Part shown: positions 38,692 through 46,492 of the stretch, one piece after another
Layout: each line of letters starts with the position of its first letter
Numbering within the stretch: the stretch's first letter is position 1
NCBI RefSeq assembly: GCF_016916835.1
Contig: NZ_JAFFIX010000010.1
Span: forward strand, 1-64,000
Reading direction: 5' to 3'
DNA length: 64,000 nt
From: Actinacidiphila bryophytorum
GTDB taxonomy: Bacteria; Actinomycetota; Actinomycetes; Streptomycetales; Streptomycetaceae
Program-made: the position numbers and the translations under genes
Notes under the pieces: model-generated
What the model was told of the DNA's origin: nothing
Databases searched by the model: none
The model's input: the letters and a program-made list of their open reading frames with translations, nothing else

Positions 38692-40080
38692 ATGGACGGC
38701 ACAAACGTGGCACGCGAGGACTCCGCCGCGTCGACACATCCGCTGGCCTACGTGCGGCGCCGACACGGCTGGAGCTACCAGGACGTCGCCCGGGTGATAG
38801 CCGAGCACGCGCGGGCGCTCGGGGTGCCGATGGCCGCCCGGCGGGAGAAGGTGTGGCGCTGGGAGCACTGGGGTGTCGTCCCCGAGGCCGACAGCCAGCG
38901 GGCGCTGGCCCGTGCGCTCGGCATCCCCGCGCGGGATGTCGACGCCCGCCCCTGGCCGCGCTGGCTGCCCGCACACGGCGGCATGCCCGACGGGCTGCCC
39001 TGGACGACGGAAGGCAGCCTGACGGCACTTGCCGGCGTGCTCGACGACGCGGCGGCCGACCCGCGGGGTTTCCCGATCGCCGACGAGCAGGCGCTGCTCG
39101 ACGCCATCGCCGACTGGGACGCGGCCGGGGCGGAGGACGCCAGGCACCGCGGTGCGGGTGCCCGCGAGCAGGTGCCGGCGCAGGCCGGCGCCGACCCCCA
39201 CCCGGTGGACGGGCCGGTGCTGGACTGGCTGGAGGCCGGCGTGACGGGCCTTCGGCAGCTGGACGACCGGCTCGGCGGCGCGGCCGTACGCCACCGGGTC
39301 GAGGCCGACCTGCGGCTGGTCAGCGGGCTGCTGCGGCGCGGCAGGCCAGGGCGCGGCGGGCGGGCCGCGGAGCGGCGGCTGCTGCGGGTCGCCGCCGACC
39401 TGGCGCAGCTCGGCGGCTGGGCGGCCACCGACGCCGGGCGCCACGGAGCCGCCCAGCGGCACTATCTGACGGCGCTTCGGCTCGCGTACAGCGCGGGGGA
39501 CCGCCCGCTGGCGGTCGCGGTGTGGAGCGGTCTGGCACTCCAGTCGGTGATCGCGGACCGGCCGCGGGACGCGATGGCCGCGGCGGAGGCCGCGGTACGC
39601 GCGGCGGGCGGCGCTCCCCCGCAGGTGCGCGCGCTGGCCGCGTCCCGGCTCGCCAGGGCGCATGCGGCGGCCGGCGCCGAGGGCGCCTTCCGGCGGGCCG
39701 CGGCGGAGGCGGAGCGGCAGTTGGCGACGGCGGGCGCGCAGGAGGGGCCTGCCTGGCTGTACTGGCTGGACGCGGCGGAACTGGCCGCCCAGCAGGGACT
39801 CGGCCTGCTCGCGCTCGGCCTGGCGGCGGAGGCGGCGCCGCTGCTGGACGGGGCGCTTGCGGCGCTCGACCCGTCCTTCCTCCGCGACCGCAGCCTGTAC
39901 GCGGCCCGCGCCGCGCAGGCGCACGCCCGCACCGGCGACCGGGAGGGCGCGCTGGCGCTGGGCCGGGAGGCCGCCCGGCTGTCCAGGCAGTGCGGTTCGC
40001 CGCGGCTGGCGGCCGCGCTGGACGAGCTCAAGGTGACCCTCGACCAGGACGGGCAGCCCGACTGGTCAGCGGATACCTAA
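38692..40080 (+). CDS. Helix-turn-helix regulator with large TPR-type C-terminus
   Basis: 462 residues. The N-terminal HTH (THPLAYVRRRHGWSYQDVAR; KVWRWEHWGVVPEADSQRAL) is the XRE-like domain of Streptomyces regulators that carry C-terminal helical repeats; the remaining 340 residues are Ala/Leu/Arg-rich helices (RLLRVAADLAQLGGWAATDA; ASRLARAHAAAGAEGAFRRA) consistent with TPRs. Such proteins act as cytoplasmic regulators, often ligand- or peptide-responsive, with few known targets. The start is ATG with AGGGA upstream. The 245-bp divergent region before it is less GC-rich and holds GCCAA-TCGG-TTGGC (38495-38508). Confidence 0.85.
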   Translation: MDGTNVAREDSAASTHPLAYVRRRHGWSYQDVARVIAEHARALGVPMAARREKVWRWEHWGVVPEADSQRALARALGIPARDVDARPWPRWLPAHGGMPDGLPWTTEGSLTALAGVLDDAAADPRGFPIADEQALLDAIADWDAAGAEDARHRGAGAREQVPAQAGADPHPVDGPVLDWLEAGVTGLRQLDDRLGGAAVRHRVEADLRLVSGLLRRGRPGRGGRAAERRLLRVAADLAQLGGWAATDAGRHGAAQRHYLTALRLAYSAGDRPLAVAVWSGLALQSVIADRPRDAMAAAEAAVRAAGGAPPQVRALAASRLARAHAAAGAEGAFRRAAAEAERQLATAGAQEGPAWLYWLDAAELAAQQGLGLLALGLAAEAAPLLDGALAALDPSFLRDRSLYAARAAQAHARTGDREGALALGREAARLSRQCGSPRLAAALDELKVTLDQDGQPDWSADT

Positions 40081-40176
40081 CGATGACCGATTCCCCGCCG
40101 CGGACGGCTCCGTAACGTCGTGACCTGCAAGGAGACGGCGCAACCCGGCGCCGGCGACAGCAGGGAGACGGCAGTC

Positions 40177-40542
40177 ATGAGCGACATCCAGCAGCTGGTC
40201 GAGAACTACATCGCGGTCTGGAACGAGACCGACCCCACCGCCAGGCGGCGCGGCATCGACGCGGTCTTCGCCCCCGGTGCCCGCTACACCGACCCGCTCG
40301 CCGACGTCACCGGGCGCGACGCGCTCGACGCGGTGATCGCCGCGGTGCAGGCGCAGTTCCCCGGCCTGGTCTTCACCCTCGGCCCGGTCGACGCGCACCA
40401 CGACGTCGCCCGCTTCACCTGGGAGCTGGGTCCGGCAGGCGGCGAGTCGCTGGTCGTCGGCTTCGACGTGGCCGCGTTCGGCGACGACGGGCTGGTGCAC
40501 CGCGTCCTGGGCTTCCTCGACAAGGTGCCGGCCGCCGCCTGA
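40177..40542 (+). CDS. SnoaL-like / NTF2-fold small protein
   Basis: 121 residues with the nuclear transport factor 2 fold: helix IQQLVENYIAVWNETDPTAR, FAPGARYTDPLADVTGRDAL and the sheet region DAHHDVARFTWELG, VVGFDVAAFGDDGLVHRVLG. SnoaL-like proteins include polyketide cyclases, isomerases and dehydratases, but many have no known substrate. The start is ATG 40177 with AGGGAG nine bases upstream. It lies between an HTH/TPR regulator and an MFS exporter on the same strand. Confidence 0.88.
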   Translation: MSDIQQLVENYIAVWNETDPTARRRGIDAVFAPGARYTDPLADVTGRDALDAVIAAVQAQFPGLVFTLGPVDAHHDVARFTWELGPAGGESLVVGFDVAAFGDDGLVHRVLGFLDKVPAAA

Positions 40543-40573
40543 CCGGCGCCTCCTCCCCATTTCTGCGCACCTC

Positions 40574-40603
40574 TGCTCACCAGTGCTCACCAGTGCTCAC
40601 CGC
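40574..40603 (+). repeat. 10-bp tandem repeat before the MFS exporter gene
   Basis: TGCTCACCAG twice exactly (40574-40583, 40584-40593) and TGCTCACCGC (40594-40603). The 10-bp period equals roughly one helical turn, so half-sites would face the same side of DNA. It ends 25 bases before the exporter start. Confidence 0.75.
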
Positions 40604-40628
40604 TCCGACACGGGACAGGAGTTCCGCC

Positions 40629-42086
40629 ATGGCCTCGGCCACCTCCACGCTCTCCCCGTCCGGCTCCCGGGGCGCCGCTCCGGACGCGGGACGGCCAGGT
40701 CTCGGCCTGCTGGTCCTGCTGGCCGCCACCTTCATGACCTCGCTGGACATCTTCATCGTCAACGTGGCGATACCCGCGGTGCAGAGCGACCTGCAGGCCG
40801 GCTCCGCGGCGATCCAGTGGGTGGTGGCCGGCTTCGGCCTGGCCGTGGCCACCGGCCTGATCACCGCGGGCCGGCTCGGTGACATCTTCGGCCGCCGGCG
40901 GATGTTCACCGTGGGGCTCGCACTGTTCACCGCGACCTCGGCGGCCTGCGGCTTCGCGCCGACCGCGGGGAGCCTGGTGGCGGCGCGGGTGCTGCAAGGG
41001 CTGTCGGCGGCGCTGATGAGCCCCCAGGTGCTGGCCATCCTGCAGACCGGCTGGACGGGCAAGGCGCAGGCCAGGGCGTTCAGCATGTACGGGCTGACGA
41101 TGGGTGTCGGCGCGGTCTTCGGGCAGCTGATCGGCGGGTTGCTGATCAAGGCGGACGTGTTCGGCCTCGGCTGGCGGGCGTGCTTCCTGATCAACCTGCC
41201 GGTCGGGCTCGCGGCGCTGGCCGCGGTGCCGCGGGCGCTGCGCGAGTCCAGGGCGCCGCGCAGGCCGCGGCTGGACAACACCGGGGTGGCGCTGTCCACC
41301 GCCGCGGTCGTGGCCCTGGTGCTGCCGCTGATCCAGGGGCGTTCGCTGGGCTGGCCGGTGTGGACGTGGCTGTGCCTGGCCGCCTCCGCGGTACTCTTCG
41401 CGGTCTTCGTGGCGCACCAGCGGCGGCTGGGGGCGGCGGGCGGCGACCCGGTGCTGGACACGGCGCTCTTCCGGCAGCGCGGATTCGCCGCGGGGGCGCT
41501 GGCGCAGCTGGTCTTCTGGACCGGGCAGGGCTCCTTCTTCCTGGTCCTGGCGCTGTACCTGCAGGCGGGGCGCGGTCTGGACGCGCTGGCGTCGGGTGTG
41601 GTCTTCCTGGCCATCGGGGCCGGCTACCTGCTCACCTCGACCGCGGCGCACCGGCTCGCCGAGCGCCTGGGCCGCCGTACGGTGCCGGCCGGTGCGCTGC
41701 TGATGGCCGCGGGCCTGGGCGGGCTGTGGGCGGCGGTGCACGCGTCGGGCACCACCGGCAGCCTGTGGGAGCTGGTCCCCGGGCTCTTCCTCGACGGTGC
41801 GGGGATGGGCATGGTGATCGCCCCGCTCACCCATGACGCGCTGGCCGCGGTTCCCGCCCACCTGGTGGGTGCGGCCTCCGGTGTGGTGGCGACCATCCAG
41901 CAGGTCAGCGGTGCGCTGGGCATCGCACTGATCGGCATCGTCTTCTACGGCGCCGTCGGCGCGGGGGCACCGGGCCGCTACCCGCACGCCTTCGGGCTGG
42001 GCCTGGTCTTCCTGCTGGCGCTGGAAGCGGCGCTGGCCGCGCTGACCGCCCGCACGGCGAGCCGGAGCGGGGCAGCCGGTCACTGA
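40629..42086 (+). CDS. MFS exporter, DHA2/EmrB-like 14-helix type
   Basis: 485 residues with about 14 membrane helices. Conserved motifs: LDIFIVNVAIPAVQ (helix 1, the DHA2 D-x-x-x-V-N-V-A-I-P motif), AGRLGDIFGRRRMF (motif A) and ARVLQGLSAALMSPQ (motif B). These proteins export drugs or metabolites by proton antiport. The start is ATG 40629 with AGGAG eight bases upstream. A 10-bp tandem repeat precedes it and a very strong hairpin follows, so it is probably monocistronic or last in its unit. Confidence 0.93.
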   Translation: MASATSTLSPSGSRGAAPDAGRPGLGLLVLLAATFMTSLDIFIVNVAIPAVQSDLQAGSAAIQWVVAGFGLAVATGLITAGRLGDIFGRRRMFTVGLALFTATSAACGFAPTAGSLVAARVLQGLSAALMSPQVLAILQTGWTGKAQARAFSMYGLTMGVGAVFGQLIGGLLIKADVFGLGWRACFLINLPVGLAALAAVPRALRESRAPRRPRLDNTGVALSTAAVVALVLPLIQGRSLGWPVWTWLCLAASAVLFAVFVAHQRRLGAAGGDPVLDTALFRQRGFAAGALAQLVFWTGQGSFFLVLALYLQAGRGLDALASGVVFLAIGAGYLLTSTAAHRLAERLGRRTVPAGALLMAAGLGGLWAAVHASGTTGSLWELVPGLFLDGAGMGMVIAPLTHDALAAVPAHLVGAASGVVATIQQVSGALGIALIGIVFYGAVGAGAPGRYPHAFGLGLVFLLALEAALAALTARTASRSGAAGH

Positions 42087-42112
42087 GAACAGCCGGGGCA
42101 AGGCAGGGCTGA

Positions 42113-42158
42113 ACAGGGGTAAGGGGCGCCCGTCCTGACGGGCGCCCCTTACCCCTGT
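42113..42158 (+). terminator. Strong terminator after MFS exporter
   Basis: A 46-base perfect palindrome: 22-base arms (42113-42134 and 42137-42158) around CT, including GGGGCGCCCGTC / GACGGGCGCCCC. It starts 26 bases after the exporter stop and separates it from the sigma factor gene. A perfect stem of this length is unusual even for actinomycete terminators. Confidence 0.85.
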
Positions 42159-42278
42159 CGCGTGTGCGCAAGGGGCGGCGGAGAATTTCCCGCAGACCCG
42201 GGGAACGAATCGCGTCGGCGCCGCCTCTGAGGGGTGACGCAAGAGCGCCGCACTGCCCACGAGGGAGAGATCCGACCG

Positions 42279-42821
42279 GTGGCTGAACCCGACCCACCCG
42301 CGAGCGGCGGGCCCGCCGCGGGAGACCGCGCCGCGACCGCCCGCCTGGTGCGGGCGGCGCAGCGCGGCGACACGCTGGCGATGAACGACCTGCTCGACGA
42401 GCTGGCGCCCTTCGTCGGCCGGATCTGCGCCCCCATCGCGCTGGACGACGGCCCCGACGCCGCGCAGGAGGCGCTGACGGTCGTCTTCCGCAGCCTGCGC
42501 GGCCTGAAGGAGCCGGCCGCGCTCTACGGCTGGGTGCGCACCATCGCCGCCCGCGAGGCGGTGCGGGTGGCCAGGCGGGCCGCCCGTGCCGTACCGGCGG
42601 AACTGGCCGAACTGCCCGCGCCCGGCGACCCGCAGCTGGCAGCCGACATCCGCGACGTCCTCGCCCGGCTCTCCCCCGAGCACCGGGCCGTCCTGGTGCT
42701 GCGCGACCTGGAGGGCCTGGACGAGCGCACCGCGGCGGAGCGCCTCGGGCTGCGGGTCGGCACCGTCAAATCCCGGCTGCACCGCGCCCGGGACACCTTC
42801 AGGAAGGCGTGGTCCGCATGA
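42279..42821 (+). CDS. Sigma-70 family (ECF-like) RNA polymerase sigma factor
   Basis: 180 residues if started at GTG 42279 (GAGGGAG at 42261-42267); GTG 42234 would add 15 residues. Region 2: ATARLVRAAQRGDTLAMNDL, GPDAAQEALTVVFRSLRGL and LYGWVRTIAAREAVRVAR. Region 4: LARLSPEHRAVLVLRDLEGL and GTVKSRLHRARDTFRKAW. Overall size and two-domain layout fit ECF sigma factors. No anti-sigma gene adjoins; instead its stop overlaps the start of a START-fold gene (ATGA). No ECF-type GGAAC/CGTC promoter with proper spacing was found upstream. Confidence 0.9.
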   Translation: MAEPDPPASGGPAAGDRAATARLVRAAQRGDTLAMNDLLDELAPFVGRICAPIALDDGPDAAQEALTVVFRSLRGLKEPAALYGWVRTIAAREAVRVARRAARAVPAELAELPAPGDPQLAADIRDVLARLSPEHRAVLVLRDLEGLDERTAAERLGLRVGTVKSRLHRARDTFRKAWSA

Positions 42822-43297
42822 CCGCCGGATGGCCGACGGCCGACCCCGACCCCGTACGCCGGCTGCACGCGCTGGCCGCGGGGGTACGCAACGCCCATGT
42901 CACCGAGGGGGTCGTGGACGCGCCCATCGACGTGGTCTGGCCGCTGGTCGCCGACCTGGAGGGGGAGTTCGGGAAAATCGTCACGGACATGGCCCGGGTC
43001 CGGGTGATCAGCAGGGACGGCGACCGCGTCGAGGCGTCCGCGCACAGCAGGTTCGGCCCGCGTGCCCGTTTCAGCGGGGTGCTGCGGCCCGGCTGGTGCT
43101 GGCTGCAGAGCCGCTTCCTGCTGGTCGGCATCGCGGCGGCCGACCGCGGCGACGGCCGCACCACGGTGGCCTTCACCGGCGGGCTGCGGCTGCCGGGCCG
43201 CGCCGCCCTGGTGCCGGTCGGCGTACGCAGCGAGGGGCGGCGCAACCTCGCCCGGCTCGCCGCCCGCAGCCAGGCGCATACGGCCGCGGAGCGGTGA
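42818..43297 (+). CDS. SRPBCC/START-fold protein coupled to the sigma factor
   Basis: 159 residues with an SRPBCC (polyketide cyclase/START) pattern: VTEGVVDAPIDVVWPLVADL, then a long helix-grip sheet region with VRVISRDGDRVEASA and RTTVAFTGGLRLPGR, and a C-terminal helix EGRRNLARLAARSQA. The fold makes a hydrophobic cavity for lipids or polyketides. The start is ATG 42818, overlapping the sigma stop as ATGA, with AGGAAGG upstream, so the two proteins are made together. It may act as a ligand-responsive partner of the sigma factor; that is speculation. Confidence 0.85.
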   Translation: MTAGWPTADPDPVRRLHALAAGVRNAHVTEGVVDAPIDVVWPLVADLEGEFGKIVTDMARVRVISRDGDRVEASAHSRFGPRARFSGVLRPGWCWLQSRFLLVGIAAADRGDGRTTVAFTGGLRLPGRAALVPVGVRSEGRRNLARLAARSQAHTAAER

Positions 43298-43321
43298 CGG
43301 CGAACCCGGGGGCGCCGCGGG

Positions 43322-43762
43322 TCAGACGCGGGTGAGGCGGACGACCGGGATCTCGCGGTCGGTGCGCTTCTGGTAGTCGGCGTAGGGCGCGTAGACCTCC
43401 AGCAGGTCGGGCCAGACCTCGGCCTTCTCCTCCGGGGTCAGCGGCTCGGCCCTGGCGGTGAAGCGCTCGCCGAGCACCCGGACGTGGACCTCGGGGTAGG
43501 CCAGCAGGCCGCGGAACCACAGCGGGTGCTCGGGAGCGCCGCCCTTGGACGCGACGATCAGGAAGTCCTCGCCGTCCCTGCCGTAGATCAGCACGGTGCG
43601 GCGCCACTCGCCGGTGCGGTAGCCCTGGTAGTCCAGCAGCAGGCAGGGCGAGCCCTTCATGTCGGTGGCCTCGGTGCCGTCCGACTCCTCGTAGCGCCTG
43701 GCCTGGTCCGCCACCCACGATTCGGGGCTGATCTTCACACTTGCGGGGTCGTAGACGGTCAT
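43322..43762 (-). CDS. Deazaflavin (F420)-dependent nitroreductase family protein
   Basis: 146 residues of the DDN/FDOR-A type: ESWVADQARRYEESDGTEAT, CLLLDYQGYRTGEWRRTVLIYGRDGEDFLIVASKGG (Lys/Gly cofactor-phosphate region) and WFRGLLAYPEVHVRVLGERF. These small split-beta-barrel proteins use coenzyme F420 to reduce quinones or unsaturated bonds in actinomycetes. The start is ATG with AGGAGG six bases upstream. It is convergent with the sigma/START unit (24-base gap). Confidence 0.92.
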   Translation of the reverse strand: MTVYDPASVKISPESWVADQARRYEESDGTEATDMKGSPCLLLDYQGYRTGEWRRTVLIYGRDGEDFLIVASKGGAPEHPLWFRGLLAYPEVHVRVLGERFTARAEPLTPEEKAEVWPDLLEVYAPYADYQKRTDREIPVVRLTRV

Positions 43763-43868
43763 CCCTGTGCCTCCTGGGGGGTTGCAGCGGAAACGCTCCC
43801 CACTCTAGGACGGCCTCCCGCCGCTGCCCGGTCGCGACGCCGCCGGCCTGCGGGTCCGCCGCGGCGGC

Positions 43869-44426
43869 TCATTCGGCCATACCGGGGGCGCCCCACACCG
43901 GGAACCAGCGCGACAGGTCGGCCTCCAGCCGCAGGTCGTCGGCGACCAGGGCCTTGACCTGCAGTTCCAGCGCGTGGTCGCGCTTCTCGCCGGGCAGCGG
44001 TGCGAAGGGGTAGAACGTCCCGCGCTTGTACAGGTACACCAGGGCCATCCGGTGGCCCTGGCCGTCGGCGAAGGCGACCAGGGAGCACAGCAGCTGCGGC
44101 CCGAAGCCGCCCGACTCCAGGGCGGAGTTGACCGCGTGCAGGTCCGTGACCAGGTCGGTGACCTCGCTGGGCGCGTGCCGGGACTGCAGCCAGGTGTAGC
44201 CGTAGCTGTCGCGGCTGGACTCCACCGGCAGCAGGGTGCGCAGGTCCTGCTGGATCTCGGCGAAGGCACCGCCCTCGACGGCGGCGAAGCACACCGCGCC
44301 GCTTCCGGTCGGGCGCAGTTCACTGGCCGCCTGCAAGGTGATCGCCGCGGACGACAGCCCGAAGAGCTGGTCCAGGTCGGGCTTGACCGGCCTGCTGCGG
44401 CCGAGCAGCACGTCGAGCAGCCCCAT
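43869..44426 (-). CDS. PspA-associated protein PspAB
   Basis: 185 residues opening MGLLDVLLGRSRPVKPDLDQ, followed by LFGLSSAAITLQAASELRPT, YGYTWLQSRHAPSEVTDLV and YKRGTFYPFAPLPGEKRDH, the conserved blocks of the actinobacterial protein annotated PspAB. The family is linked to the phage-shock/PspA membrane stress response; biochemical role not known. Its ATG shares one base with the stop codon of htpX (TGATG), so it is translationally coupled to that protease. Confidence 0.88.
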   Translation of the reverse strand: MGLLDVLLGRSRPVKPDLDQLFGLSSAAITLQAASELRPTGSGAVCFAAVEGGAFAEIQQDLRTLLPVESSRDSYGYTWLQSRHAPSEVTDLVTDLHAVNSALESGGFGPQLLCSLVAFADGQGHRMALVYLYKRGTFYPFAPLPGEKRDHALELQVKALVADDLRLEADLSRWFPVWGAPGMAE

Positions 44427-45325
44427 CAGCGGCGGTCCAGCTCGACGGTGATGGCGGCCAGCTGGGCCAGCCGCTGTTCCAGGCTGGGGTGGGTGGCCAG
44501 CAGCTTGGAGACGGTGGCGCTCGATGTGAGCTTGGGGGCGAAGTAGAAGGCGTTGAAGGGCTCGGCGGCCCGCAGGTCCTTGGTGGGGATCGCTGCCAGG
44601 TCACCGCTGACCTTGGTGAGGGCGGAGGCCAGCGCGGAGGGGCGGCCGGTCAGCAGGGCGGCGCTGCGGTCGGCGGACAGCTCGCGGTAGCGCGAGAGCA
44701 TCCGGGTGAGCAGGAAGCTGATCGCGTAGACCACCGCGCTGACCAGCGGCACCAGGACGAACAGCGCCGCGCTGCCGGGGTCGCGGCTGCGCCGGAAGCC
44801 GCCCCACAGGCCGATCCTGGTGATGACGCCGGCCAGGATGCCGAGGAAGGAGGCGATCGTCATCACGGCGACGTCCTTGTGCGCCACATGGGACAGCTCG
44901 TGGGCGACGACGCCCTCCAGTTCCTCTGGCTCCAGCCGGCGCAGCAGCCCGGTGGTGACGCACACCACCGTGTTCCGCTGGTTGCGCCCGGTCGCGAACG
45001 CGTTGGGCACGTCGGACTGCGCGACCGCGACCTTGGGCTTGGGCAGGTCGGCGAGCGCGCAGATCCGGTCGACCACCCCGTGCAGCTCCGGCTGCTCCTC
45101 GGCGGAGACCTCGTGCGCACCCATGCTGAAGGCGGCGATGCGGTCGCTGAACCAGAACTGGGCGACGAAGAGCAGCCCCGCGATGATCAGGATCATCGGC
45201 CAGGCACCGCGCAGCAGGGCGAGCAGCGCCCCGACGAAGACGACGTAGAGCAGTCCGATCAGGAACATCGTGACGGCCATACGGGTCGTCAGTCCCCGGT
45301 CCTGTGCGAAGCGATTCCGTGGCAT
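44426..45325 (-). CDS. htpX: HtpX-type M48 membrane metalloprotease
   Basis: 299 residues: two N-terminal membrane helices (MFLIGLLYVVFVGALLALL; PMILIIAGLLFVAQFWF), the zinc site HELSH (near 145) and the third ligand in RYRELSADRSAA, plus two more membrane segments between. HtpX degrades misfolded membrane proteins in the cytoplasmic membrane. The start is ATG 45325 with GGGAGGGG upstream; a longer frame (to 45433) lacks support. It overlaps pspAB by one base, an arrangement that implies a joint envelope-stress role. Confidence 0.93.
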   Translation of the reverse strand: MPRNRFAQDRGLTTRMAVTMFLIGLLYVVFVGALLALLRGAWPMILIIAGLLFVAQFWFSDRIAAFSMGAHEVSAEEQPELHGVVDRICALADLPKPKVAVAQSDVPNAFATGRNQRNTVVCVTTGLLRRLEPEELEGVVAHELSHVAHKDVAVMTIASFLGILAGVITRIGLWGGFRRSRDPGSAALFVLVPLVSAVVYAISFLLTRMLSRYRELSADRSAALLTGRPSALASALTKVSGDLAAIPTKDLRAAEPFNAFYFAPKLTSSATVSKLLATHPSLEQRLAQLAAITVELDRR

Positions 45326-45460
45326 GGCCCCTCCCGAGCTGTGCGGGGGCGCGGGTCGCGGGCGGCGGCCCTGCGTGCTCCACTGGTCATGATGGTGCGA
45401 GTGTGTGCATCTTCCACTGTTGCACCGATCCAACGACCGGGACGACCCTCGCGGTTCCGC

Positions 45461-46414
45461 CTATCGGGTCACATCGAGCACAAGCTTGCCCACCGTGCGC
45501 CTGGCACGCATCTCGGTGTGCGCCCTGGCCGCCTCGGACAGCCCGTAGACGCCGCCGACCCGGGGGCGCAGCTGCCCGTCCGCGGTCATCGCCAGCAGTT
45601 CCGCGAGGGGCTCGCGGTACATCCCCGGCCGGCCCAGGCAGTGCATCAGCCAGAAGCCGACGACCGCCCGGGAGCGCCCCATCAGCTGGGCGGGCTGCAC
45701 CGGTGTGGGGGCGGTCCTGGACGCCATGCCGTAGGTGGCGAGCCGGCCGAAAGGGGCCAGGGCGGCGAGCGAGGCGTCGAAGACCGGGCCGCCGGTCATC
45801 TCCAGCACGACGTCGACCTTGCGGCCGCCGTTGGCCGCGGTGAGCCGCTCGGTGAGCCCTTCCGGGTCGGCGTCGACCGCGGCGTCGGCGCCCAGTTCCA
45901 GCGCGAGGTCGCGCTTGTCCTGGGTGGAGGCGGTGGCGATCACCCGGCCCGCGCCGAACTCGCGGGCGAGCTGGACGGCCAGCGAGCCGGTGCCGCCGGC
46001 CGCCGCGTGCACCACGACGCTCTCGCCCGCCGCGAGCCGCGCGGACGTGCGCAGCAGGTGCCAGGCGGTCAGGCCCTGGACGACCAGGGCGAGCGCCTGG
46101 CCGTCGGTGACGTCGTCGGGCAGCTCGACGGCCAGCTGCTCCTGGACGACGGCCTTCTGGGCGTATCCCCCGTTGTCGGTGAGGGCCACGACCCGACGCC
46201 CGTCTGCGGTACGGCCGACGACCTCGGCGCCCGGCACCATGGGCAGGGTGGAGCGGGAGAGGTACGAGTCCTCCACGGTGTGCGTGTCGGCGAAGTTCAC
46301 CCCGGCGGAGTCGACGTCCAGCAGCAGCTGCCCCTCGCCCGCGACGGGGTCGGGCAGCTCGGTCTCGCGCAGGACCTCGGGTCCGCCGAACTCGGTGATC
46401 TGGATCGCGCGCAC
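45461..46414 (-). CDS. Zinc-independent quinone oxidoreductase (MDR family)
   Basis: 317 residues from GTG 46414 (GGAGGAG five bases upstream). Medium-chain dehydrogenase/reductase: N-terminal AIQITEFGGPEVLRETELP, substrate domain with SAGVNFADTHTVEDSYL, NADP-binding VVHAAAGGTGSLAVQLAREF and the terminal SEAARAHTEMRARRTVGKLV typical of QOR (NADPH:quinone reductase). No catalytic or structural zinc Cys pattern is seen. A promoter with a TetR-type palindrome lies over the end of the upstream citrate synthase gene, suggesting induction by an electrophile or quinone (inference). Confidence 0.92.
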   Translation of the reverse strand: MRAIQITEFGGPEVLRETELPDPVAGEGQLLLDVDSAGVNFADTHTVEDSYLSRSTLPMVPGAEVVGRTADGRRVVALTDNGGYAQKAVVQEQLAVELPDDVTDGQALALVVQGLTAWHLLRTSARLAAGESVVVHAAAGGTGSLAVQLAREFGAGRVIATASTQDKRDLALELGADAAVDADPEGLTERLTAANGGRKVDVVLEMTGGPVFDASLAALAPFGRLATYGMASRTAPTPVQPAQLMGRSRAVVGFWLMHCLGRPGMYREPLAELLAMTADGQLRPRVGGVYGLSEAARAHTEMRARRTVGKLVLDVTR

Positions 46415-46436
46415 GGCGTCTCCTCCGGGGTGGGCC

Positions 46437-46465
46437 ATGTGCCGGGTGTCCGGCACCCGGCACAT
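46437..46465 (-). terminator. Terminator after the conventional citrate synthase
   Basis: ATGTGCCGGGTG (46437-46448) pairs perfectly with CACCCGGCACAT (46454-46465), 12 bp with a 5-base loop, beginning 1 base after the citrate synthase stop codon on the minus strand. Confidence 0.65.
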
Positions 46466-46492
46466 ATTACCGACCGGTCGGTATGGTGACCA
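46464..46492 (-). promoter_or_regulatory. Quinone oxidoreductase promoter with TetR-type operator
   Basis: Minus strand: TGGTCA (46492-46487), 17-base spacer, TAATAT (46469-46464). The perfect 16-bp palindrome TACCGACCGGTCGGTA (46468-46483) fills the spacer and touches the -10. It coincides with the last codons (ATPTGR-type end, stop TAA) of the citrate synthase gene. Confidence 0.65.

Noticed and set aside
38473..39924. Long antisense frame opposite the HTH/TPR regulator
   Set aside because: Arg/Gly/Pro-rich composition and no motif; a typical high-GC shadow of the real gene.
42202..42216. GGAAC followed by CGTC upstream of the sigma factor, as an ECF autoregulatory promoter
   Set aside because: The spacing is only 6 bases; ECF promoters need about 16.
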